64,000 nt of DNA from Acidisarcina polymorpha (GTDB lineage Bacteria; Acidobacteriota; Terriglobia; Terriglobales; Acidobacteriaceae): positions 1 through 64,000 of the forward strand of contig NZ_CP030842.1 of assembly GCF_003330725.1 (NCBI RefSeq), in the 5' to 3' direction. A model generated the notes under the pieces. The model had not been told where the DNA came from. It saw nothing but the letters and a program-made list of their open reading frames with translations, and searched no databases. Below, piece after piece: positions 7,521 through 16,809 of the stretch; within the stretch, counting starts at the first letter, position 1; every line of letters begins with the position of its first letter. The position numbers and the translations under genes were made by a program.

Positions 7521-8009
7521 GAATCCCTTCCACACCCTCTCTCACGGTGTACCTCGCAAGCTTAGACTATGTCGGGTAGGAAACAAAGCTCTTACGGCCG
7601 CTAAACTAAGGAAGGTACAGTAGTCCTGGTCTCTAGTTCATGCCTCACTTTGGGTTGTTGATGGGGATCACAGTCGCCAGGTTGGTCCGGGAAGTGCTGT
7701 CGCGCATGAGGCGTTCAGACGTAAGCTTTGGCTCTTCTACGTGCCGGAACCTCGAAGACCTGGGGCATGGTTGCGCTTGAGTACGGCGAGAAGACCCGGC
7801 CAGCAATCGGCCCAGTTACCTAGAGAAGCTGGCCCCTCCCGTCGGGTTGCGGCGCAACGCCGCTTACCCAATAGGGTTAAAAGGCCCTAATCACATCAAT
7901 TAAACCGCCAAACCGGCAAAACACATGCAGACCCGAAGCGATCACTGCGCATCACAAGTGGGCAATTCGAGGCTCCACGTGAGTTTTGGATTGAACCCGG
8001 AGGTTCGAA
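7521..8009. other. Intergenic region, no gene seen
   Basis: No convincing ORF. It must contain the divergent promoters for the Crp-like gene (leftward) and the lipoprotein gene (rightward). A ribosome site GGAGG lies at about 7999-8003, just before the latter. Confidence 0.5.
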
Positions 8010-10280
8010 ATGCGCTCCCATTTTGGCGCCGCCACGGCGCTTTGCCTGTCGGCTGTCTGCCTAGGACTACTCTCCTGTAGCGGCTCTTCCCATCCCACAA
8101 CTCCACCTCCGGTTACACCTGCAACTCCCGATTTTTCCTTGGCCGCCACGCCGGCAACGGTGACGTTGACCTCTGGCGCAACGGGGACGGCGATTAGTGT
8201 CGCCGCCGCTGCGCTGAACGGCTTCACCGGGCCAGTGGCGGTAACCGCTTCGGGACTTCCTGCGGGCGTGACATTCACGCCTGCGACAGTGAGCTTGACT
8301 CCCGGTGCGGCCCAGACCATGACGCTCACGGCAGCCTCGACCGCAGGGGCCGGCGCAGCGACCATTACCTTGACCGGCACATCGGGGACGCTCAGCCATA
8401 CTGCAGCAATCGCCCTCACTGTCGCGGCGCCCCCGCCGGACTTCGCGCTCACCGTCTCGCCGGCTACGCTGAGCCTGACTGCTGGAGGCGCAGGCGCCCA
8501 GGTGAGCGTTCTGGCTACTCCTGCGAACTCATTCACCGGCGCGGTCACTGTGGCCATAACGGGCCTGCCAACCGGTGTAACGGCCAATCCTGCATCGTTG
8601 ACTCTTACCCCGGGAACCGCACAGAGTGTCACGCTGACGGCCGCCGCTGCGACTGCCGCGGGCGCTGCGACCGTCACCTTCACTGGCACCTCCGGCACTC
8701 TAAGCCACCCCGCCACCCTAGCCCTGACCGTACAGGCCGCCGTTCTGACAAATGCTCCGGACGTTCCGACCTATCACTATGACAATGCTCGCGATGGATT
8801 GAATGCCAGCGAGACCATCCTCAACCTGACCAACGTGAACGCAACCCAGTTCGGCAAAATCGGCTTTGACACGGTAGATGGCAAGGTTGACGCAGAGCCG
8901 CTCTACATCGCCAACATTACGGTTGGTGGCGCGCTGAGGAACGTTCTCTACGTCGCCACTGAGCACGACAGCGTCTACGCCTTCGACGCCGATACCGGGG
9001 CGCAGCTTTGGATGACTTCAATCCTGGGTAATGGCGAGACGACCAGCGATGACCACGGCTGCGACCAGATCACCCCGGAGATCGGTATTACCTCAACTCC
9101 AGTGATCGATCGTAAACAGGGACCGAACGGCACCTTGTTCACCGTTGGCATGACCAAGGACGCTAGTGGCGCATATCACCACCGGCTGCATGCTCTCGAT
9201 TTGACCACCGGGACAGAGATTAGCGGGAGTCCTACCGAGATTACCGGCACTTACCCCGGCACCGGCGCCAACTCTCAGGGCGGCAATGTGGTCTTCGATC
9301 CTGCGCAATATGCCGAGCGGGCGGCGCTCTTGCTGCTCAATGGAAATATTTACCTGGCATGGACCTCGCATTGCGACGTTCAGCCTTACACCGGTTGGAT
9401 CATGGGATACAGCGAATCGACCCTCCAACAAACTCAGATCCTGAATGTCACCCCGAACGGATCGGAAGGCTCCATCTGGATGAGTGGAGACGGATTGGCC
9501 GCCGATAGCAGCGGCAATATCTACTTCCTCGACGCCAACGGCACCTTCGACACTACCTTGACCAGCGGCGGCCTCCCGTCCGGCGGCGACTATGGCAACG
9601 CCATCATCAAGCTATCTACCTCGGGAACGCTTGCAGTTACCGACTACTTCAATGAATACAACACGGTGATGGAGAGCGGTGCAGACACGGATCTGGGTTC
9701 AGGCGGCGAGATCCTTTTGCCCGATCTGACCGACGCCACCGGAACTGTTCACCACCTGATCGTCGGGGCCGGCAAGGACATGAATATCTACCTCGCCGAC
9801 CGCGACAATATGGGCAAATACAACAGCACTGGCGACAGCAACATCTATCAACAGGTTAGTGGTCAACTCACCGGTAAGGTCTTCTCAACCCCGGCATACT
9901 TCAACAACACAATCTATTACGCGGCGATAGCAGACACCTTGAAAGCATTCCCGCTGACGAACGCGCAACTAGCGGCCGCTCCTTCGAGTCAATCTCCTAC
10001 CCCGTTCCCCTACCCTGGCGCGACACCCGGAATTTCGGCGAACGGCACAACCAACGGCATTGTATGGGCCCTCGAATCGACTCTCACTTCTCCCGGGGTA
10101 CTGCATGCCTATGATGCCACCAACCTGACGAGTGAGCTCTACAACAGCAATCAGGCTTCCGGTGGCCGTGACGCGTTTGGGGACGGTAATAAATTCGTCA
10201 CTCCTCTGATCGTGAATGGCAAGGTCTACGTCGGCACGCAAACCGGGGTTGCGGTCTTTGGATTGATCCCGAGTAGCTAA
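8010..10280 (+). CDS. Secreted Ig-repeat / PQQ-like propeller lipoprotein
   Basis: This 756-residue protein begins with a lipoprotein signal (ALCLSAVCLGLLSCSGS; lipobox LLSC at about residues 20-23). Two Ig-like repeats follow, about residues 40-135 and 140-235, each starting DFSLAATPATVTL or DFALTVSPATLSL. From about residue 245 on there is a beta-propeller with PQQ-type blades (VLYVATEHDSVYAFDADTG, KVYVGTQTGVAVFG). Such proteins are attached to the outer membrane or secreted and are typical of Acidobacteriaceae; the ligand is unknown. PQQ-dependent catalysis cannot be claimed. The start is supported by GGAGG 6 nt upstream. The repeats explain a long artefactual frame on the opposite strand. 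Confidence 0.85.
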   Translation: MRSHFGAATALCLSAVCLGLLSCSGSSHPTTPPPVTPATPDFSLAATPATVTLTSGATGTAISVAAAALNGFTGPVAVTASGLPAGVTFTPATVSLTPGAAQTMTLTAASTAGAGAATITLTGTSGTLSHTAAIALTVAAPPPDFALTVSPATLSLTAGGAGAQVSVLATPANSFTGAVTVAITGLPTGVTANPASLTLTPGTAQSVTLTAAAATAAGAATVTFTGTSGTLSHPATLALTVQAAVLTNAPDVPTYHYDNARDGLNASETILNLTNVNATQFGKIGFDTVDGKVDAEPLYIANITVGGALRNVLYVATEHDSVYAFDADTGAQLWMTSILGNGETTSDDHGCDQITPEIGITSTPVIDRKQGPNGTLFTVGMTKDASGAYHHRLHALDLTTGTEISGSPTEITGTYPGTGANSQGGNVVFDPAQYAERAALLLLNGNIYLAWTSHCDVQPYTGWIMGYSESTLQQTQILNVTPNGSEGSIWMSGDGLAADSSGNIYFLDANGTFDTTLTSGGLPSGGDYGNAIIKLSTSGTLAVTDYFNEYNTVMESGADTDLGSGGEILLPDLTDATGTVHHLIVGAGKDMNIYLADRDNMGKYNSTGDSNIYQQVSGQLTGKVFSTPAYFNNTIYYAAIADTLKAFPLTNAQLAAAPSSQSPTPFPYPGATPGISANGTTNGIVWALESTLTSPGVLHAYDATNLTSELYNSNQASGGRDAFGDGNKFVTPLIVNGKVYVGTQTGVAVFGLIPSS

Positions 10281-10646
10281 GTATCACGCTGAAATACGCC
10301 AGAGTTGAATTGAATGCTTGAGCTAACGTCGGTGCAAGCTGCCAACAGCAGATGAGGGCGGAGCCTCTACATCATTCGCAAAGCTTAAGTTGGGCGATCT
10401 TGAGAATATTGCTTTTGGGTCACGAAGTCTTTCAAATTCTCGATTAGGGACCTTAAGAATGAAACACTCTCAACGGAACGCCACCTATACGTTGAGCTAC
10501 AGGCTGGTTTGGTTAATCCCCAATTCCAGTAGCATAGGCAGCGGCAGATTTCGATGCGTCAGCCGGCAGTGCCTGTAATTGAACTCTGTAAATTTAGTAA
10601 AAGTACGAAGCTGTCTGCTTGCTGGCGATCAACGATCACTATGCCA
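10281..10646. other. Intergenic region between convergent genes
   Basis: No convincing gene or repeat seen. The two flanking genes converge here. No clear stem-loop with a T-run was found by eye. Confidence 0.4.
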
Positions 10647-11435
10647 TTACCAAACTGCGCTCGCCAGCTCGCTCGACCAAATCGGGCCGCCCTCATAAAG
10701 CGGCCCATCGACCCGGATGACGGTGGGAACCACTCCGCGTGTCACCCAAACATGGAAGTCTGGTGGCTGTTGTCCAATCATGGGAGCGACAGCTCCGGTG
10801 ACACCGCCCAGCTTAACCTTAATCACGTACTTCGTCGTTGTCTGAAAGAGGGTGCCAACCCTAAATTTATCTTCGCCTTCTGTTGAGATGGTTAGCTTCA
10901 CGATTCTCGGTTTTGATGAGATGGCCAAGTAAGGCATCTCAACTTCCTGAGTGTTAGGCGGCAGGTTCCTCATCGAGGTAAGAACAAGACCATTCGACAA
11001 ATCGTTGGGTAGATCCATGTGCTTTGTCTCCGCAGGTTTGCTCCCCTCCTGGATGATGACCTGCTGCGCCGTGGCATCGATCGTAGCGGTGTAAGGATGG
11101 GGAAACGACGGACCTTTTTTTGTGTGCCGATCCTGCACGAGGCGGAAGCTCCCGTCTTGCAGAAAAACCGTCGTCTCGTCATCAACCGATCCATCTCTGA
11201 AGTGGTAGACAATTCGTGAGGTAATCCGCTTCCCCCTAACTGTTTGAGTCAGTTCCCCAGAGGCGATAATTGTCCTTTTCACATCGCGTAAAACCAGGTA
11301 CCCGTGAGAAAAACCCTCCGGAATTCGAACACTTATACTGTGTCCGCTAAGCCGGGTTGGATAAGCCAGCATCACGAACACGATGATCCGGGCTGAAGTC
11401 CGCCAAAGTGGACCTGGAATGAGCATTCCTTCCAT
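10647..11435 (-). CDS. Exported hypothetical protein
   Basis: This is a 262-residue protein with an N-terminal hydrophobic segment (ARIIVFVMLAYPTRLSG, about residues 15-31) that looks like a signal peptide. The rest is beta-rich (ISVRIPEGFSHGYLVLRD, RIVYHFRDGSVDDETTVF). The phrase RDGSVDDETTVFLQDGSFRL near residue 80 is typical of a conserved acidobacterial family of unknown function, though I cannot give it a domain number with confidence. The likely location is periplasmic or outer membrane. It is followed upstream (11528-11686) by a small membrane ORF on the same strand. Coding status is well supported by codon pattern; function unknown. Confidence 0.65.
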   Translation of the reverse strand: MEGMLIPGPLWRTSARIIVFVMLAYPTRLSGHSISVRIPEGFSHGYLVLRDVKRTIIASGELTQTVRGKRITSRIVYHFRDGSVDDETTVFLQDGSFRLVQDRHTKKGPSFPHPYTATIDATAQQVIIQEGSKPAETKHMDLPNDLSNGLVLTSMRNLPPNTQEVEMPYLAISSKPRIVKLTISTEGEDKFRVGTLFQTTTKYVIKVKLGGVTGAVAPMIGQQPPDFHVWVTRGVVPTVIRVDGPLYEGGPIWSSELASAVW

Positions 11436-11527
11436 GACATCTCCGCTGTTTGGGGCACTACCAGAAGGATCTCCACTAAGGATCCGCTTTGTTGTCTCAC
11501 CATTTCGTTGCAGACTGGTACTATCGG

Positions 11528-11686
11528 TTAACTGCTTAGGCCGTGGTGTGATAATCCGCCCAGGCCCTGCTGCAGCTTGGCCGCAGCCTCTTTGGCAGAG
11601 ACCATCTTTGACGGATCCCCGCTTCTCGATGCCAGGAGCCAGGCCGCGGCTCCGGCGAACAAGCTAACAAATAAAAAACGATTCAT
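11528..11686 (-). CDS. Small single-helix membrane protein
   Basis: This 52-residue ORF starts with ATG at 11684-11686. It has one transmembrane segment, MNRFLFVSLFAGAAAWLLAS, followed by a short helical tail (SAKEAAAKLQQ) of the kind seen in YtxH-like or stress-related small proteins. It lies just upstream of the exported hypothetical gene on the same strand. Family not recognised. Confidence 0.45.
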   Translation of the reverse strand: MNRFLFVSLFAGAAAWLLASRSGDPSKMVSAKEAAAKLQQGLGGLSHHGLSS

Positions 11687-12069
11687 TCTGCTGTGGCCCC
11701 CTATATGCCTCAGTTGGTCTGGCTGATCATAATTCGACAGCCATCATGGCGGCACTCTTGATTAGCAAGATGCCCTGTGTAGAAGGATGCAAAAGGCCAC
11801 AGACAGGTTTAAACAAACTTGCTTGAATCTGGAGGTCATGCCTCAAATTACACTGGCTCTGAGTCATGCATTGTGCGTTGCGAGATGCTGGCGAAGCGTT
11901 GACCTGTAAGGGCAGCCATTGAGCCTCGAAAGCTTTAAAATTAGTTCAAGGTGCCGACGCCGCTAGGTCAAGGCTTGCTCGGGCGAACTCGGATCCGGCG
12001 AGAAGAGAGGGGCCGTGACCTTAGTCATGATGAGACCCAACGAGCATCAGAGTGTACAAAGGGGAATGT
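11687..12069. other. Intergenic region, nothing identified
   Basis: No ORF of convincing composition and no repeats were seen. It separates divergent transcription units and so should hold promoters. Confidence 0.4.
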
Positions 12070-12255
12070 ATGTCTTGTGAGCGCTATCGCCAGCTAGGTT
12101 CGTCTCTACGTAGTTCTCAAGAACGGTTTATACAGCTTGCCTACCAGGAGGACCTTTCCGCCTCTAGTGGCACCTCCGACGCCAAACGACGCGAAACCCG
12201 TGCGGAACTGAACAACGTTGGATCACTCTCGGAAGATAGGCGAAGACATCGGTAG
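12070..12255 (+). CDS. Small polar hypothetical protein
   Basis: From ATG at 12070 (preceded by AAAGGGGAATGT, a usable ribosome site) this gives 61 residues beginning MSCERYRQLGSSLRSSQERF, then IQLAYQEDLSASSG. It is helical and hydrophilic, without a signal peptide. I have no family for it. The next gene follows after 2 bases, suggesting cotranscription. Confidence 0.5.
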   Translation: MSCERYRQLGSSLRSSQERFIQLAYQEDLSASSGTSDAKRRETRAELNNVGSLSEDRRRHR

Positions 12256-12257
12256 AT

Positions 12258-12515
12258 GTGTCTTATATGTCAGTCCGAGATAGCCTCTTGAGGACCATGG
12301 TGCTCACCTCATGGCTTATTGCTGACTGGGTGAAACAAGCACTGTTGACAATGTCGTTTATCGTTGCTATTGGCGCAATCCTCTACGTAACAGAAAGAAT
12401 GAAGGTATGGTCGCTCCTCCATCCGAAAGAGAATCGGTCCCAGCTGGAGGCTGAGGCTCGGGAGGAGATCGCTGAGAGCAGCCAGAAACAACGTAGCTCC
12501 GTAGCCGAAAATTAA
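12258..12515 (+). CDS. Small membrane-anchored hypothetical protein
   Basis: This is an 85-residue frame from GTG at 12258 (an ATG alternative at 12267). A hydrophobic segment spans about residues 28-44 (ALLTMSFIVAIGAILYV), followed by a charged, Glu-rich cytoplasmic helix (QLEAEAREEIAESSQKQ). It forms a pair with the preceding small gene. No family recognised. Confidence 0.45.
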   Translation: MSYMSVRDSLLRTMVLTSWLIADWVKQALLTMSFIVAIGAILYVTERMKVWSLLHPKENRSQLEAEAREEIAESSQKQRSSVAEN

Positions 12516-12615
12516 AGTTTCCCGATTCAGTCTGCAGTCACATTGAGAGATGCCAGGAACAGAGGGGCGCTGCGATGTGCGTACGTAGAAAGATGCAGAA
12601 GCGATTCGCTTAGAT

Positions 12616-13023
12616 CTAAACGAACTTACTTAAGATTTGTGAGGCCATACCGCCAAACCCACTCTGTGGAGGGGAACTCTGTCCTCCTTGAGTGAAGTGA
12701 GCGATCACCATAGGAAGCACTGTAGCCATTGCAACTTGAGCAACCTGGGGCGAAACTCCGGCTTTTTCAGCGACGCGCTCGACCAGCCCTGTACCTCCTA
12801 GTCCTTGTTGCACCTGTTCCGGGGTTGCCGTTTGCTGTTGTCCAGTGGCCCAGCCCTGAACGTGATCTCCCATTCCATTTTGCTTAAAACTGTCTAGAAC
12901 TCCTGCTAACCCGCCGGGATGCTCGTCGAGCGCCCGCATCAATCCGCCCGCGACCTTAGACCGTGTTCCGCCGTCCGTGGCCACCTGTCCGGCCATACCT
13001 TCGATTGAATCGAGAAGTCCCAT
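12616..13023 (-). CDS. YidB family (DUF937) protein
   Basis: This 135-residue protein starts at ATG 13021-13023, preceded by AAGGAGGAACAA. A longer frame upstream is unlikely. It begins MGLLDSIEGMAGQV and contains GLAGVLDSFKQNGMGDHVQ and GWATGQQQTATPEQVQQGLG, the hallmarks of the YidB/DUF937 family. The C-terminus is Gly/Gln-rich and ends in ILSKF. The family is small, soluble and linked to stress conditions in proteobacteria; its biochemical role is unknown. It opens the stress-type gene cluster that extends to 21 kb. Confidence 0.85.
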   Translation of the reverse strand: MGLLDSIEGMAGQVATDGGTRSKVAGGLMRALDEHPGGLAGVLDSFKQNGMGDHVQGWATGQQQTATPEQVQQGLGGTGLVERVAEKAGVSPQVAQVAMATVLPMVIAHFTQGGQSSPPQSGFGGMASQILSKFV

Positions 13024-13152
13024 TTGTTCCTCCTTGGTTGTACGATGCCAAAATTGGGCTACCGCATCTTCACTCAATTCTTAAAGCCAAATTCACGTTA
13101 TGATTTCGATCTACGAGACGAGCTGGTTAGCGCACGACCTAAGAGGGAGAAA

Positions 13153-13662
13153 ATGAAACAACCCAGAACATTGATTGCCGGTTTAGCCGTGCTTTGTATG
13201 AGCTTTTTTGCACTTGCCCAAGCCCCGACAGGAGCCCCGACTGGAGCCACGGGACAATGCAATGACGGAACCTATTCGACGCAAGCTTCCAAACGCGGCG
13301 CGTGCAGAGGGCATCAGGGAGTTAAACAGTGGTTCGCCGCTGATACTGTGGCGTCCCAAAAGAGTGCGACAACGCAGACAAATGCAACGCCAACATCGAC
13401 TGGAACCCCGACCTCCACCTCATCGGCTCCTCCTCCTCAGGCGGCTTCCGCTCAGACCACCCCTCCCAAAACAAAATCGGCACCAGTCGCCACGCCTGCT
13501 CCTGGCGGGGGTCCAGGCATGGTATGGCTCAACTCGAGTACTCATGTGTATCACTGCTCTGGAGACCCTTATTACGGAAAGACGAAAAGCGGCAAATACG
13601 AGAGTGAAGCAGACGCCAAGGCTGCTGGTGCCCGTCCTTCTCACGGCAAGCCCTGTAGCTGA
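13153..13662 (+). CDS. Secreted DUF3761-type protein
   Basis: From ATG at 13153 (ribosome site GAGGGAGAAA) the protein has a signal peptide (LIAGLAVLCMSFFALAQA). It then has a short conserved block with CNDGTYSTQASKRGACRGHQ at about residues 35-54, which is the DUF3761 signature. A Thr/Pro/Ala-rich linker follows, and then a second module containing VWLNSSTHVYHCSGDPYYG and KYESEADAKAAGAR, a short cysteine-containing domain often found at the ends of acidobacterial exported proteins. It is exported to the periplasm or beyond. Function unknown; both modules are typical of small secreted proteins. Confidence 0.8.
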   Translation: MKQPRTLIAGLAVLCMSFFALAQAPTGAPTGATGQCNDGTYSTQASKRGACRGHQGVKQWFAADTVASQKSATTQTNATPTSTGTPTSTSSAPPPQAASAQTTPPKTKSAPVATPAPGGGPGMVWLNSSTHVYHCSGDPYYGKTKSGKYESEADAKAAGARPSHGKPCS

Positions 13663-13895
13663 CGCAGGGACCTTCACACTCACTCTTCAAGCGTACCTTC
13701 GGACACAACTGGCTGCCGGGTAGTTACTCCGGCGCAATCAAGTTCGACCAGGCGTACCTTACATTTGTCTATCAGTTGGGCCTGCCGAGTATCGGATAGC
13801 TTTCCGCCCAATACTGCCTTCAAGTTGGCCGAGTGGCTGGCGCTCAGTTTCGTTGTGGGTGATCCAGTTGCCCAGCGTCTGCTTCACCACGACAC

Positions 13896-14381
13896 TTAAC
13901 TATGAGGTAAATCTTTTGCTTCCCGAGCGGGGGATGCCGTTGCCTTGGTTCTCACAACCTTCGCTCTGCTGACAGCGACTAATTTGTGTTCGATCCGTTC
14001 CCTGAGAAGACTTAAGTTGTCTTCCACCCAACGAAGTTCCACCCACAAGCTGTCGCGCACTTCCGGCTCCTCGACTTTAGGAATAAAGGGCCGTATCCGC
14101 TGGCAGACCCTTTCAAGAACTCGGACTTCAGACTGGGCAAGGATCGGATGTCCGCGGTCTAGCTGAAGTCCACCAAATTCCAGCGCTGTCGAGCAGACCT
14201 TTAGGCCGGCCTCTATGAAGCCACGCATGACCTCTTGAGTTTGCGTGTGACACTCGGAAAACTGGGCTGCGGAATCCGTGTCAAGGTCAAACTTTGTTGC
14301 TGTTCGCTCGCTCGCCTCACCAAAGTCTCTTTGCGCCCTGTGTTGCTGATCTGCCAGAGGATTGAGAACTCTACTGTTCAT
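13896..14381 (-). CDS. Hypothetical helical protein
   Basis: From ATG at 14379-14381 (the longer frame starts with TTG and is less likely) this gives about 161 residues. It is mainly helical, with FDLDTDSAAQFSECHTQTQE near residue 30 and LERVCQRIRPFIPKVEEPEV in the second half; the C-terminus is basic (SRAKVVRTKATASP). No known domain. A degraded relative of the N-terminal half is found at 61195-61448 (TDTDSGDQFAELHAQTQKV), which shows that this is a real family. Confidence 0.6.
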   Translation of the reverse strand: MNSRVLNPLADQQHRAQRDFGEASERTATKFDLDTDSAAQFSECHTQTQEVMRGFIEAGLKVCSTALEFGGLQLDRGHPILAQSEVRVLERVCQRIRPFIPKVEEPEVRDSLWVELRWVEDNLSLLRERIEHKLVAVSRAKVVRTKATASPAREAKDLPHS

Positions 14382-14475
14382 TCGAACGCTCCGCGATTGC
14401 GATACCAATAGATCAATCTATGTAAAGGGATCAATTTCCTGTTTACTTTTACATTCTGAACGCGCTCAAAGTTGG

Positions 14476-14814
14476 TCAATTTTGACCGCATTCGTTTAGG
14501 TTGAGACGAGAATCGCGGCAGCCCTTGTTGAGCAGCTCCCCGATCTTTCTTAACAGTTCCTCAGGGCCGGTGAAATCAGATGTTCGAAGGACTCCGGTGG
14601 TTTCGGCTGCGGCCCGACAAATTGCGCCTAGTTCGTCCTCACTCCCCATCATAGAGAGAACGATGAGGTCGAAAACCTCTGATCGGATTCGATCAAGGGC
14701 GTCGTGAGCCATGGCCACGCTAGGTTCATACCCTGCCCGCTCAAGCAACAAACATTGCGATTCAAGGAGCCCGAGGTAGTCGCCGACACAGAGAATCTTT
14801 ATGGATCTGTTCAT
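14476..14814 (-). CDS. Pseudo-receiver domain protein
   Basis: This is a 112-residue stand-alone response-regulator-like fold: IKILCVGDYLGLLESQCLLL at the N-terminus, FDLIVLSMMGSEDEL at the third strand, then a conserved TG/TS strand and a helical end. In active receivers the third strand ends in the phosphorylated Asp (LxD). Here it is LIVLSMM, with Ser at that place, and the N-terminal acidic pair is reduced to GD. It should not be phosphorylated normally. It may be a protein-interaction module. It is transcribed away from the kinase at 15.2 kb. Confidence 0.65.
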   Translation of the reverse strand: MNRSIKILCVGDYLGLLESQCLLLERAGYEPSVAMAHDALDRIRSEVFDLIVLSMMGSEDELGAICRAAAETTGVLRTSDFTGPEELLRKIGELLNKGCRDSRLNLNECGQN

Positions 14815-14917
14815 GCAATCGCCCCTCAGGGCAGTTCCTTTGCTCCGCGATTATTGATCATCACGCGAAAGTCTTAGGAAAAGCAATCTCCTTCACTGCG
14901 AGCGCAACCGGCGCCGG

Positions 14918-15141
14918 ATGACTCAACATCCTAGGGCTATGAACAAGGAAAAGCCTCATGGGGAGGACCGATCAGCAGGCGAGCTTGCCCAGATGCTAGT
15001 TCAGCATTTAGAGGCGATCGCCCACTACACTATTTGCGGGACTGGTATCTCACCAACCCCGAAAGGCTGCATGCACTCCGCGAGATGGAAGACAAGGTGT
15101 TTGCAGACATCCTGGCACTTGTCCAGCGACACATGACGTGA
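14918..15141 (+). pseudogene. Frameshifted hypothetical gene upstream of the kinase
   Basis: The first frame, from 14918, reads GELAQMLVQHLEAIAHYTI. Protein-like sequence then continues in another frame as DWYLTNPERLHALREMEDK and VFADILALVQRHM, ending with TGA at 15139-15141. One base change near 15045 would join the two. It lies in the same direction as the histidine kinase 75 bp further on. No family recognised. Confidence 0.45.
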
Positions 15142-15216
15142 AATTAGGGACATTCGGAACAGGGACATTCGAACTTCAAGGCCAACCTTTATTTGCGCAA
15201 TCTGCTCAGATAATTT

Positions 15217-15957
15217 ATGTTCTCGCGCCCTGCTGATCGCGAGTACTTTGAGGACCAAGGTCAGAAGCTCAAAGCCTGCGAGGAAAATCTTCGACGGTAT
15301 CACCAACTCGCGTTGGCAGGGAGGCTCGTTGGCGCGACCATGCACGAGGTCAATAATCGCCTCGAAGCCCTCATGAATCTGATTTTTCTCGCAAAGAGTG
15401 ACCCCCTTAGCACAGAGTACCTCGACGAGGCGAGTCATCAGTTGAGTAGCCTCGGAGAGATTACAAGCAGAAGCCTTAGCTTCATACGACGTGACACTCA
15501 AGCAACAGAGATAGACTTGGTCGAGTTGGCCGACTCCGCCCTCCGTTTGCACCATCACCAGATTACGGAGAAGAAGATCAGCGTTCAGACACGATTTTCC
15601 GGGAAGGCTTTGGCCTTTGTGAGAAGGGGCGAAATTTTTCAGGTGGTCACAAATCTGTTGCTCAATGCCATTGAAGTACTACCGCAATCCGGGAATCTAC
15701 ATGTACGAGTAGCCATGCGTCAGCGGATGGCCATTATCACTATTGCCGACAATGGAGCTGGCATCCCGGAGTCGATGCGAAAGACGTTGTTCCATTCCTT
15801 CAAGAGCAACAAGCCTGAAGGAAATGGTCTTGGCCTCTGGATAGTAAAAGAGCTTGTTCACGGGCATCGCGGGACTATTCAATGGAGGACCGGTAATGTG
15901 GTCGGGAGGAGCGGGACGATCTTCCGCATTTCGCTGCCAATTCAACAATCGGCTTAA
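15217..15957 (+). CDS. Soluble sensor histidine kinase
   Basis: This is a 246-residue kinase core without membrane segments. The HisKA-like helix carries the phosphoacceptor in GATMHEVNNRLEAL (His near residue 43). The HATPase domain follows with N-box NLLLNAIEVLP (about residue 150), G1 DNGAGIPES, F-box-like HSFKSNKPEG and G2 NGLGLWIV. The input domain is only about 25 residues, so the signal must come from a partner or a short N-terminal helix. The HEVNNxLEA motif is typical of acidobacterial and proteobacterial PAS kinases. No cognate regulator is adjacent; the nearest is the pseudo-receiver at 14.5 kb. A fragment of a related kinase is seen at 60.4 kb. Confidence 0.85.
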   Translation: MFSRPADREYFEDQGQKLKACEENLRRYHQLALAGRLVGATMHEVNNRLEALMNLIFLAKSDPLSTEYLDEASHQLSSLGEITSRSLSFIRRDTQATEIDLVELADSALRLHHHQITEKKISVQTRFSGKALAFVRRGEIFQVVTNLLLNAIEVLPQSGNLHVRVAMRQRMAIITIADNGAGIPESMRKTLFHSFKSNKPEGNGLGLWIVKELVHGHRGTIQWRTGNVVGRSGTIFRISLPIQQSA

Positions 15958-16123
15958 GAGAATTTCGCAAGTGGGCTGGCGAGCGCTCTCTCATTGAGGT
16001 GAATCCTCCTCCTGCAGGCCCAACCGCGCTTGGCGAGCACGCGCAGACTTCTCCGAGCCTGGCATGGAATGTTTTGGTATCTTACGGACTGAAGCTAAGG
16101 AAGAAAGACAGGAGAACGACCCT

Positions 16124-16717
16124 ATGGCACTGAAGTCCGTTTTGATCGATGAACTGCGGGATCTATACAGCGCTGAAAATCAGCTGGTAAAAGCTCTGCC
16201 GAATTTAGCGAAAGGCTCCAAGAACCCCAAGCTGAAGTCAATATTTACAGATCATCTTGCCGAGACTAAGGGGCAAGTCGAGCGATTGAAAAAGGTGTTC
16301 GCCGAGCTAGGAGAAAAGCCGACAGGGCAGCACTGTAATGGCATGGAAGGTGTGATCGAAGAGGGTAAGGACGCTCTCGAGAAGGACGAAGAGGGTTCCT
16401 CCTTCGAGGCCGGCCTCATCGGGGCTGCCCTGCGCACGGAACATTATGAGATCGCAGGCTATGAAGCGTCTATTTCAATGGCGACCGCGTTGGGGATGCC
16501 AAAGATCGTAAAGCTTCTTAATTCCACTCTCAAGGAAGAGGTCTCTGCGGCCAAAAAGATCACCGCCGCTGGTGCGCCGATTATGAAGCTAAGCGCGAAG
16601 GAGCCGGAGGCGCCCAAGCAGCCGAAGACAGGAAAAGAGAAATATTCCGCCAAGAAGAGCAAAGAAGACGAGTCGCACGCGGCCCCAGAACTAGGCACTT
16701 CCACTACGGTGAGTTAG
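16124..16717 (+). CDS. YciE/YciF-type ferritin-like protein (DUF892)
   Basis: The start at ATG 16124 follows AGGAGAACGACCCT. The N-terminus SVLIDELRDLYSAENQLVKA, with KKVFAELGEKPTGQHCNGME and GALRTEHYEIAGYE-like segments (ALRTEHYEIAGYEASISMA), is diagnostic of the DUF892/YciE ferritin-like four-helix family. About 160 residues cover the bundle; the last 40 are a Lys/Glu/Pro-rich tail (KQPKTGKEKYSAKKSKED) typical of the acidobacterial versions. The family is linked to osmotic and other stress responses and may bind metals in a di-iron-like site. Cytoplasmic. A stem-loop follows the stop. Confidence 0.88.
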   Translation: MALKSVLIDELRDLYSAENQLVKALPNLAKGSKNPKLKSIFTDHLAETKGQVERLKKVFAELGEKPTGQHCNGMEGVIEEGKDALEKDEEGSSFEAGLIGAALRTEHYEIAGYEASISMATALGMPKIVKLLNSTLKEEVSAAKKITAAGAPIMKLSAKEPEAPKQPKTGKEKYSAKKSKEDESHAAPELGTSTTVS

Positions 16718-16729
16718 TTCAAGGCGAGC

Positions 16730-16757
16730 CCCTGCCGGCTCCAGCCTGTCGGCAGGG
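16730..16757. terminator. Stem-loop between convergent genes
   Basis: CCCTGCCGGC at 16730-16739 pairs with GTCGGCAGGG at 16748-16757 (one G-T pair) over an 8-nt loop. It lies between two convergent stops and may end both transcripts, but there is no good T-run on either side. Confidence 0.4.
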
Positions 16758-16809
16758 CCCTTGCCATTCCTCCGGTTGTTCAATGCATGCATTGGCGAAG
16801 GCGGCCAGC

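Noticed and set aside
7952-8716. Long minus-strand frame of 254 codons
   Set aside because: It is the antisense shadow of the Ala/Thr/Val-rich Ig repeats of the lipoprotein gene.
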